Of a DNA stretch of 5,188 nt, positions 1 to 5,188 are shown piece by piece; position 1 is the first letter of the stretch; every line of letters begins with the position of its first letter. The notes beneath the pieces are model-generated. The model made no database searches. It had not been told where the DNA came from and saw only the letters and a program-made list of their open reading frames with translations. The stretch spans positions 1 through 5,188 of the forward strand of contig JAJYKC010000254.1 in the NCBI GenBank assembly GCA_021788955.1, read 5' to 3'. Made by a program: the position numbers and the translations under genes. The stretch is from Acidobacteriota bacterium (GTDB lineage Bacteria; Acidobacteriota; Terriglobia; Bryobacterales; Bryobacteraceae).

Positions 1-58
1 CCGCTTCGACATTGTGCTCCGCGGCCGCGACGCTGCGTCCTTCGAGGACCAGCGATGA
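1..58 (+). CDS. pcaH: Protocatechuate 3,4-dioxygenase beta subunit, C-terminal end only (partial)
   Basis: Only the last 18 codons are visible, in the frame beginning at base 2 and ending with TGA at 56-58. They read RFDIVLRGRDAASFEDQR. The RFDIVLRGR-A-x-F pattern is the familiar C-terminus of PcaH, the iron-carrying beta subunit that with PcaG cleaves protocatechuate between its two hydroxyls. The iron ligands (two Tyr, two His) lie upstream, outside the window, so the catalytic site cannot be judged. The stop overlaps the pcaG start as ATGA, which indicates translational coupling of the two subunits, expected for a fixed alpha-beta stoichiometry. The identification rests on this short tail plus the PcaG that follows directly. 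Confidence 0.88.
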   Translation, partial: RFDIVLRGRDAASFEDQR

Positions 59-633
59 ACCCGCAACGCTTCGTCGCACTGCCCTCGCAAACCGTTGGCC
101 CGTTCTTCCACGTCGGCATCACCACCGATCCCGATCTCGGCGACCTCGCTACACCCGCCGCCCAAGGCGAGCACATCGAACTCCGCGTCCGCCTCCTCGA
201 CGGCGACGGCGCACCCATCCCCGACGGCATCGTCGAACTCTGGCAGGCCGACTCGACCGGCAAATACGCTCATCCCAACGACACGCGCGACCGCGAACCG
301 GACCGCGCCTTCCGCGGCTTCGGCCGCCTCGCCACGGGAGATGATGGCGCCTGCACTTTCTCCACCGTCCGCCCCGGCCGCGTCCCCGGCGAACATGGCG
401 CCTGGCAATCCTCCCACATCAACGTCTGGGTCTTCGCCCGCGGCCTCCTCGGCCATCTCTGCACCCGCATCTACTTCGACGACGACCCTACGCTCGCCGA
501 AGACCCCGTCCTCTCCCTCGTCCCCGCCGAACGCCGCGCGACGCTCCTCGCACACCGCGACGAAGGGTACGGCTGCTGGTCCATCGACATCCACCTGCAA
601 GGCGAATCCGAAACCGTCTTCTTCGACCTATAG
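55..633 (+). CDS. pcaG: Protocatechuate 3,4-dioxygenase alpha subunit
   Basis: A 192-residue protein, close to the usual ~200 for PcaG. It is the non-metal-binding alpha subunit of the intradiol dioxygenase that converts protocatechuate and O2 to 3-carboxy-cis,cis-muconate in the cytoplasm. Visible family marks are PSQTVGPFFHVGI at residues 10-22, WQADSTGKYAHP at 63-74, GFGRL at 88-92, SHINVWVFARGLLGHLCTRI at 120-139 and the C-terminal FFDL. In characterised PcaG a Thr and Gly of the N-terminal SQTVGP segment and an Arg of the TRIYF segment reach into the active site; T13, G15 and R138 look equivalent here. The ATG overlaps the pcaH stop (ATGA), with GAGG at 44-47 seven bases upstream. The stop is TAG at 631-633, followed within 10 bases by pcaB. 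No defect is visible. Confidence 0.95.
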   Translation: MNPQRFVALPSQTVGPFFHVGITTDPDLGDLATPAAQGEHIELRVRLLDGDGAPIPDGIVELWQADSTGKYAHPNDTRDREPDRAFRGFGRLATGDDGACTFSTVRPGRVPGEHGAWQSSHINVWVFARGLLGHLCTRIYFDDDPTLAEDPVLSLVPAERRATLLAHRDEGYGCWSIDIHLQGESETVFFDL

Positions 634-636
634 GAA
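632..636 (+). promoter_or_regulatory. Ribosome binding site that fixes the pcaB TTG start
   Basis: AGGAA overlaps the TAG stop of pcaG and sits seven bases before TTG at 644-646. The same TAGGAAC string recurs at the pcaB-pcaL junction (1964-1970), where the following start is an ordinary ATG. That parallel supports reading the TTG as the true pcaB start. Confidence 0.7.
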
Positions 637-643
637 CCCTCTC

Positions 644-1966
644 TTGTCCTCCCGCCTCATCCGCTGCCTCGCCACCACCCCCGAACTCGACGACCTGTTT
701 TCCGACTCCTCCGTTCTTTCCGCCCTCCTCGCTTTCGAATCCGCGCTCGCCCGCGCGCAGGCCCGTCTCGGCCTCATCCCCACCTCCGCCGCCGACTCCA
801 TCGCGCAAGCCGCGGACCCCGCCTCCTTCGACGCCGCCTCTATCGCCACCGCCGCCCGCCGCGCCGCCACCCCCGCCATCCCGCTCGTCAACGCCCTCAC
901 CGAACGCATCCGCGAAATCGACGAACCTGCCTCCCGCTACGTTCACTACGGCGCCACCAGCCAGGACGCGGTCGACACCGCCATCATCCTGCTCCTCAAA
1001 CGCGCCGAGCCGATCCTCACCCAAGATCACGCCCGCCTCGAAGCCGCTCTCCGCTATCTCGCTGAAACCCACGCCCGAGCCGTGATGCTCGCGCGCACCG
1101 TCCTCCAACCCGCGCCGCCCATAACCTTCGGCTACAAAGCGGCCACTTGGTACGGCCTCGTCCATCGCTCCTGGCGTGGTGTCGCCTCGTCCTTCGTCGA
1201 AGCTCTCCAACTGCAATTCGGAGGCGCCGCCGGAACTCTAGCCTCCTACGGCGACCAAGGCCCTGCCCTCGCCACCGAACTCGCCGCCGAACTTGGACTC
1301 CCGCCCGCGCCCCCGCCGTGGCACACTTCCCGCGACCGCCTCGCCGCCCTTGTCGCCGCCCTCGGCATCTACACCGCCGCTCTCGGCAAAATCGCCCGCG
1401 ACGTCTCTCTCCTCATGCAGCACGAAGTCGCCGAAGTCGCCGAATCCGGCGGGGGTTCCTCCGCGATGCCCCACAAACGCAACCCCTCCGGCTGCGCCAT
1501 CACCCTCGCCGCCGCCACCCGCATGCCCGGCCTCGTCGCAACATTTTTGTCAGAAATGATTCAGGAGCACGAACGCGCCGCCGGCCCCTGGCAAGCCGAG
1601 TGGGAAACGCTCTCCTCCTGCGTCCAAACCGCCGGCAGCGCCCTCGCGGCCCTCGCCGAAGCCATCTCCACCCTCACCGTCTTCCCCGAACGCATGCGCC
1701 AAAGCCTCGCCTCCACGCTCGGCGCCGTCTTTACTGAAAAACTTGCCGTCGTCCTCGCGCCGAGAATCGGCCGCGCCGAATCCCAGCGCCTCCTCGCCGA
1801 AGCCGTCCAGCAAGCCATCGAAACAACCCAGCCCCTCCGCGAAATCGTCGCGGCTCATCCCATTCTCTCCACGCTCCTCACCCGCGCCCAAGTCGACTCT
1901 CTCGACCTCCCCGAAGACTATCTCGGCGCAACCGAACTCTTCCGCCGCCGTCTTCTCGAACAATAG
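644..1966 (+). CDS. pcaB: 3-carboxy-cis,cis-muconate cycloisomerase
   Basis: A 440-residue fumarase/aspartase (class II fumarase) superfamily enzyme that cyclises 3-carboxy-cis,cis-muconate to 4-carboxymuconolactone, the step after PcaHG. Motifs in order: an N-terminal helix with FESALARAQARLGLIP (about residues 30-45); HYGATSQD at 101-108; RTVLQPAPPITFG at 151-163, where Ala150 replaces the Gly more usual in GRT; PWHTSRDRLAALV around 225-237; and the superfamily signature GSSAMPHKRNP at 271-281. The TTG start is chosen because AGGAA lies seven bases before it, because the family N-terminus begins just there, and because the first in-frame ATG downstream (residue 148) would remove the HYGATSQD motif. 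The frame is also open far upstream through pcaG, but that part does not look like PcaB. Ends with TAG; pcaL begins 8 bases later. Length is at the upper end for the family. Confidence 0.94.
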   Translation: MSSRLIRCLATTPELDDLFSDSSVLSALLAFESALARAQARLGLIPTSAADSIAQAADPASFDAASIATAARRAATPAIPLVNALTERIREIDEPASRYVHYGATSQDAVDTAIILLLKRAEPILTQDHARLEAALRYLAETHARAVMLARTVLQPAPPITFGYKAATWYGLVHRSWRGVASSFVEALQLQFGGAAGTLASYGDQGPALATELAAELGLPPAPPPWHTSRDRLAALVAALGIYTAALGKIARDVSLLMQHEVAEVAESGGGSSAMPHKRNPSGCAITLAAATRMPGLVATFLSEMIQEHERAAGPWQAEWETLSSCVQTAGSALAALAEAISTLTVFPERMRQSLASTLGAVFTEKLAVVLAPRIGRAESQRLLAEAVQQAIETTQPLREIVAAHPILSTLLTRAQVDSLDLPEDYLGATELFRRRLLEQ

Positions 1967-1969
1967 GAA
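1965..1969 (+). promoter_or_regulatory. Ribosome binding site of pcaL, overlapping the pcaB stop
   Basis: AGGAA shares its first two bases with the TAG stop of pcaB and lies five bases before the ATG at 1975. The arrangement copies that between pcaG and pcaB and implies that ribosomes ending pcaB readily begin pcaL. Confidence 0.65.
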
Positions 1970-1974
1970 CTGTC

Positions 1975-3126
1975 ATGCCCATCCTCCAAACCGGCACGCT
2001 CCGCCAATATTTCCGGCTCGACGGCGCCGACGATCGCCGCGTCGTCGTCTTCTCGCACTCTCTCGGCTGCGACCACACCCAGTGGGACCCGCAAGCCGAA
2101 GCTCTCGCCCCTCACTTTCGCATTCTTCGCTACGACACTCGCGGCCACGGCGGCACCGAAGTCACGCCTGGCGACTACTCCATCGAGCTCCTCGCCCGCG
2201 ACTTCTTGGCCCTCGCCGACTCGCTCTCCATCCCCCAGTTCGCATTCTGCGGCCTCTCCCTCGGCGGCATGATCGGCCAGTGGATCGCCCTCCACTCGCC
2301 CTCCCGCCTCACCCACCTCATCCTCGCCAACACTTCCGCACGCTTCCCCGATCCCGCGCCCATGGAAACTCGCCGCCGCACCGTGCTCGAGCAAGGCATG
2401 CCGGCCGTCGCCGACGCGGTCCTCGGCCGCTTCTTCACTTCTGCCAACCTCGCCGCCAATCCTCCCGCCGTTGCCCGCACCCGCCGCGTTCTCCTCTCCA
2501 CCGACCCAACCGGATACGCCGGATGCGCCGCCGCCGTCCGCGACATGGATCACATCGCCGGCCTGTCCTCCATTGCAACGCCCACCCTCATCGTCGTTGG
2601 CGATCAGGACGTCTCCACTCCGTGGTCCGGCCACGGCGACGCTCTCGCCCGCGCCATCCCTCACGCCAAGGTCGAACGTCTTCCCACCGCCCATCTGTCG
2701 AACCTCGAAACGCCCCACTCCTTCAACGCGGCGCTCTTTCGCTTCCTCCTCCCCACTCCCGCCGCTTCCTTCGAGCACGGCCTCGCCCGCCGCCGCGCCG
2801 TCCTCGGTGACGCCTATGTCGACCGCGCCTTCGCTTCCACCACCCACTTCAACCGTTCCTTCCAGCAACTGATCTCGCAATACGCCTGGGGCGCCGTCTG
2901 GCAACGTCCCGGCCTCGACGACCGCACCCGCCGCCTCCTCGTCCTCACCGCCGCCGCCAGCCTCGGCCGCTGGGAAGAGTTCCGCCTTCACCTCCGCGCC
3001 GGCCTCGCCCACGGCCTCGAACCCTGCGACATCGAAGAAACCCTCCTGCAAGCCGCCATCTACGCGGGCGTGCCCGCCGCCAACACCGGATTCAACATCG
3101 CCGCCGAAGAACTCACCAAGGTCTGA
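1975..3126 (+). CDS. pcaL: Bifunctional 3-oxoadipate enol-lactonase / 4-carboxymuconolactone decarboxylase (PcaD-PcaC fusion)
   Basis: A 383-residue fusion protein. Residues ~1-258 form an alpha/beta hydrolase of the PcaD type: the oxyanion-hole segment SHSLGCDHTQWDPQ at 27-40, YDTRGHG at 53-59, nucleophile elbow GLSLGG at 93-98 (Ser95), probable catalytic Asp212 in GDQDVSTP and His240 in the TAHLSNLE segment. After a linker of about ten residues (259-267), residues ~268-383 form a carboxymuconolactone decarboxylase domain, with RWEEFRLHLRAGLAHGL at 332-348 and LLQAAIYAGVPAAN at 357-370. The C-terminal half would decarboxylate 4-carboxymuconolactone and the N-terminal half hydrolyse the resulting enol-lactone to 3-oxoadipate, so the product of one domain feeds the other in reverse order along the chain. 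Such fusions are known as PcaL in actinomycetes and are found in other bacteria. Both halves look intact; the stop lies 2 bases before the next gene. Confidence 0.95.
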   Translation: MPILQTGTLRQYFRLDGADDRRVVVFSHSLGCDHTQWDPQAEALAPHFRILRYDTRGHGGTEVTPGDYSIELLARDFLALADSLSIPQFAFCGLSLGGMIGQWIALHSPSRLTHLILANTSARFPDPAPMETRRRTVLEQGMPAVADAVLGRFFTSANLAANPPAVARTRRVLLSTDPTGYAGCAAAVRDMDHIAGLSSIATPTLIVVGDQDVSTPWSGHGDALARAIPHAKVERLPTAHLSNLETPHSFNAALFRFLLPTPAASFEHGLARRRAVLGDAYVDRAFASTTHFNRSFQQLISQYAWGAVWQRPGLDDRTRRLLVLTAAASLGRWEEFRLHLRAGLAHGLEPCDIEETLLQAAIYAGVPAANTGFNIAAEELTKV

Positions 3127-3128
3127 CC

Positions 3129-4232
3129 ATGCAACGCACGCGACCCCCCTTCCGCGCCGACCACGTCGGCAGCCTGCTCCGCAGCTCCGAACTCAAGGAG
3201 GCCCGCGCCCAACGCGAACGCGGAGAAATCACCGCAGAGCAACTGAAATCCGTCGAAGACTCGGCCATCATCGCGCTCATCGCGAAACAAGCCGAAGCCG
3301 GCCTACGCTCCGCCACCGACGGCGAGTTCCGCCGCGCCATGTGGCACTTCGACTTTCTCGAACGCCTCGACGGCTGCGAACCCTACACGCCCGACACCGG
3401 CATTGCCTTCAAAGGAACCGCCACCAAAGCCAAAGGCGTCCGCGTCGTCGGCAAGCTCGGCTTCTCCACGCACCCGATGCTTGATCACTTCCGCTTTCTC
3501 CGCGATCACACCACCGCCGCCACGCCGAAGATAACCATCCCGTCGCCAAGCGTCCTCCACTTCCGAGGCGGCCGCAAAGCTATCAGCGAAGCCGTCTACC
3601 CGAACCTCGACGATTTCTACTCAGACTTAGGCGCCGCCTACAACCGCGCTGTCCACGCTTTCGCGCATGAGGGCTGCCGCTATCTCCAACTTGACGAAAC
3701 CAACCTCGCCTACCTCTGCGACCCCGAACAGCGCGCCTTAGTCCGCGCCCGCGGCGAAGACCCGGATCAGCTCCCCGCCACCTACGCCCGCATGATCAAC
3801 GCCGCCATCGCCGGCCGCCCTGCGGACATGGCCATCACCATGCACCTCTGCCGCGGCAACTTCCGCTCCAGTTGGATCGCACAGGGCGGCTACGAACCCG
3901 TCGCCGAAATTCTGTTCAACGAAATTGGCGTCGACGGCTACTTCATGGAGTACGATACGGACCGCGCCGGCGGCTTCGAACCCCTCCGCTTCGTCCCCAA
4001 AGGCAAAACCGTCGTCCTCGGCCTCGTCACTTCCAAAACCGGTGAACTCGAACCGAAAGACGAAATCAAGCGCCGCATCGACCAGGCCTCCCGTTACCTC
4101 GACCTCGACCAACTCTGCCTCAGCCCCCAATGCGGTTTTGCCAGCACCGAAGAAGGCAACTTACTCACATACGGCCAACAATGGGCCAAACTCGCCCGCA
4201 TCGTCGAAATTGCCAACGAGGTCTGGCGCTGA
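3129..4232 (+). CDS. Short MetE-like methyltransferase (cobalamin-independent methionine synthase II family)
   Basis: A 367-residue protein of the COG0620 / MetE C-terminal-domain family. It matches only the catalytic half of full-length MetE (about 750 residues), resembling B. subtilis YxjG/YxjH and other core-MetE proteins. It opens with FRADHVGSLLR (residues 8-18), carries DGEFRR near 61-66, and keeps all four MetE-type zinc ligands: His239 and Cys241 (MHLCRGN), Glu274 (MEYDTDRAG) and Cys335 (SPQCGFAS). The Glu-to-Cys distance of 61 equals that in E. coli MetE as I recall it. Zinc in this family activates a thiol, classically homocysteine, as methyl acceptor; the methyl donor of the short forms is often unknown. 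It begins 2 bases after pcaL, with AAGG at 3118-3121 seven bases before the ATG, so it belongs to the pca operon. Its role there is not part of the classical pathway. Linking it to methyl groups from methoxylated aromatics, or to another thiol transfer, is inference. Confidence 0.85.
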   Translation: MQRTRPPFRADHVGSLLRSSELKEARAQRERGEITAEQLKSVEDSAIIALIAKQAEAGLRSATDGEFRRAMWHFDFLERLDGCEPYTPDTGIAFKGTATKAKGVRVVGKLGFSTHPMLDHFRFLRDHTTAATPKITIPSPSVLHFRGGRKAISEAVYPNLDDFYSDLGAAYNRAVHAFAHEGCRYLQLDETNLAYLCDPEQRALVRARGEDPDQLPATYARMINAAIAGRPADMAITMHLCRGNFRSSWIAQGGYEPVAEILFNEIGVDGYFMEYDTDRAGGFEPLRFVPKGKTVVLGLVTSKTGELEPKDEIKRRIDQASRYLDLDQLCLSPQCGFASTEEGNLLTYGQQWAKLARIVEIANEVWR

Positions 4233-4251
4233 GTTCGTCCGGGAATCCCGC

Positions 4252-5188
4252 TTAGTCCAGCCTCTTCCGGAACCGCAGCGCGCTTAAGCCAAGAATTGCG
4301 ACGCCGTATATCAGTAACGCAACCATGTTCTCCCACAACAGGGAAACCCCGGACCCTTTCAGAAAAATACTTCGGACAATGTCCATGAAGTATCGCAGCG
4401 GGTCGAGGTAAGTCAGGTACTGAACCGGAAGCGGCATATTGCGGATCGGAAACGCGAATCCGCTCAACATGAACGCCGGCGCCGTGAAGAAAAACGTGGA
4501 CAGCATGGCTTGTTGTTGAGTTCGTGAAATGGTGGAGATAAACAGCCCGGCGCCGAGTGTCGTCAACAGGAACAGGACCGAAGAGCCGAGCAAGAGCAGA
4601 AGACTTCCGTGCAATGGTGTCTTAAAGATCAGTTGCGCGGCTGACACAACCAGGATGACGTCGATCAGCCCGAGCGCCGCGAACGGCAGGGTTTTTCCCA
4701 GGATGATCTCAACCGGCCGAACCGGAGTCACCAGCAGTTGCTCCATCGTCCCCAGTTCCTTCTCGCGCACGACCGCCTGCGACGTCAGCGCCAGTGTGAC
4801 GATCATGATAATGTTCACTACTACGCCCGGAATGAAATAATTGCGGCTCTTGAGATCCGGATTGAACCACACGCGCGGGCGCGCCACAAGATTCGGTGCT
4901 GATACGTTCGGCGTTGCAGTTGCCGATCGCGACAGAATCCGCATATTCTGCTGGTCCGCCATCACTTTCGTGGAATACGTCGAAATCGCCGACGAGATGT
5001 AACTCGACAGTAGCGACGCCGTATTCGAATCCGAGCCGTCCACCAGGACCTGAACCGGCGCCGGCTCCCCGCGCAGGATTCTCCGCTCGAATTCCGGCAA
5101 CACGCGAACCACGGCCTGCGCGTCACCCGTATCCAGAAGCCGCTGTACCTCCCCTTCGCTGTCTGGTGTGGCCACAATACGGAACCGT
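4252..5188 (-). CDS. ABC-2 type transporter permease, YhhJ/YbhR/YbhS-like (5' end missing)
   Basis: Reads leftward from beyond the right edge to TAA at 4252-4254, giving about 311 visible residues of a permease normally near 370-380. The frame is still open at the edge (RFRI before the GTG at 5173-5175), so that GTG is internal, not the start. First comes a soluble extracytoplasmic region with RRILRGEPAPVQVLVDGSDS, then WFNPDLKSRNYFIPG, which leads into the first visible membrane segment. Five hydrophobic segments follow, at about residues 113-136, 163-184, 190-217, 222-245 and 280-300 counted from that GTG. The REKELGTMEQLLVTPVRP loop after the first is the hallmark of the ABC-2 permease family. 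With one N-terminal segment off-window the topology would be the usual six. Relatives work with an ABC ATPase and often an HlyD-like fusion protein in drug or lipid-type export; such partners should lie to the right. Substrate unknown. It converges on the pca operon and prefers CTG and GCG, unlike the operon's CTC and GCC. Confidence 0.92.
   Translation of the reverse strand, partial: RFRIVATPDSEGEVQRLLDTGDAQAVVRVLPEFERRILRGEPAPVQVLVDGSDSNTASLLSSYISSAISTYSTKVMADQQNMRILSRSATATPNVSAPNLVARPRVWFNPDLKSRNYFIPGVVVNIIMIVTLALTSQAVVREKELGTMEQLLVTPVRPVEIILGKTLPFAALGLIDVILVVSAAQLIFKTPLHGSLLLLLGSSVLFLLTTLGAGLFISTISRTQQQAMLSTFFFTAPAFMLSGFAFPIRNMPLPVQYLTYLDPLRYFMDIVRSIFLKGSGVSLLWENMVALLIYGVAILGLSALRFRKRLD

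Noticed and set aside
95..643. Upstream extension of the pcaB frame through pcaG, giving a 623-residue reading frame
   Set aside because: The extra 183 residues are low-complexity Ser/Pro/Ala/Thr-rich translation of pcaG in another frame, with no similarity to PcaB; GC-rich codon bias keeps the frame open.
488..1216. 242-residue open frame on the - strand opposite pcaG and pcaB
   Set aside because: Glycine-rich shadow of the coding strand with no family motif; spans the pcaG-pcaB junction.
1918..3051. 377-residue open frame on the - strand opposite pcaL
   Set aside because: Gly/Glu/Ala/Val-rich mirror of C-ending codons, no recognisable motif, entirely antisense to a well-supported enzyme gene.
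3129..4232. Reading the MetE-like gene as a LigM-type vanillate demethylase
   Set aside because: LigM belongs to the GcvT-like folate-dependent family; this protein instead has the MetE H-C-E-C zinc-ligand pattern and the FRADHVGSLLR start of the COG0620 family.
4240..4250. Small inverted repeat CGGGAATCCCG between the convergent genes, a possible bidirectional terminator
   Set aside because: The stem is only four to five pairs with a minimal loop and no T run on either side; in GC-rich sequence this is expected by chance.
4962..5175. GTG at 5173-5175 as the real start of the permease gene
   Set aside because: The frame stays open to the window edge, and family members have an N-terminal membrane segment before this point, so a start here would leave a truncated permease.

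Overview
The window is a compact, high-GC stretch of bacterial chromosome. It holds a protocatechuate (beta-ketoadipate pathway) operon on the + strand and, convergent to it, the 3' part of an ABC-2 type transporter permease gene on the - strand. Gene density is close to total: there is no gene-free stretch longer than 19 bases. The organism looks like an aerobic, high-GC soil-type heterotroph. The strong CTC/GCC/TCC codon preference would fit an Acidobacteriota (Bryobacter/Solibacter-like) or Verrucomicrobiota genome, but nothing here fixes the phylum, so treat that as a guess.

Layout, left to right: the last 18 codons of pcaH (1-58); pcaG (55-633), overlapping pcaH by ATGA; pcaB (644-1966), most likely starting at a TTG; pcaL (1975-3126), a fusion of enol-lactone hydrolase (PcaD) and carboxymuconolactone decarboxylase (PcaC); a short MetE-like, cobalamin-independent methionine synthase family gene (3129-4232); a 19-base gap; then the permease gene (4252 to beyond the right edge, - strand). 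Spacing within the + strand operon is -4, 10, 8 and 2 bases, so these genes are almost certainly co-transcribed and translationally coupled. Their promoter must lie left of the window.

Functionally, PcaHG opens the ring of protocatechuate to 3-carboxy-cis,cis-muconate, PcaB cyclises this to 4-carboxymuconolactone, and the two halves of PcaL decarboxylate it and hydrolyse the enol-lactone to 3-oxoadipate. That covers four consecutive steps. The CoA transferase and thiolase (PcaIJ, PcaF) and a regulator are not in view. The last gene does not belong to the classical pathway. It keeps the full MetE-type zinc-ligand set and may link one-carbon or methyl metabolism (for example from methoxylated aromatics) to the operon; this is inference. 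The permease is a separate transcription unit with different synonymous-codon habits.

I found no mobile element, CRISPR array, RNA gene or convincing undescribed system. The points most worth a second look are the MetE-like gene inside the pca operon and the abrupt codon-usage switch at the convergent boundary.
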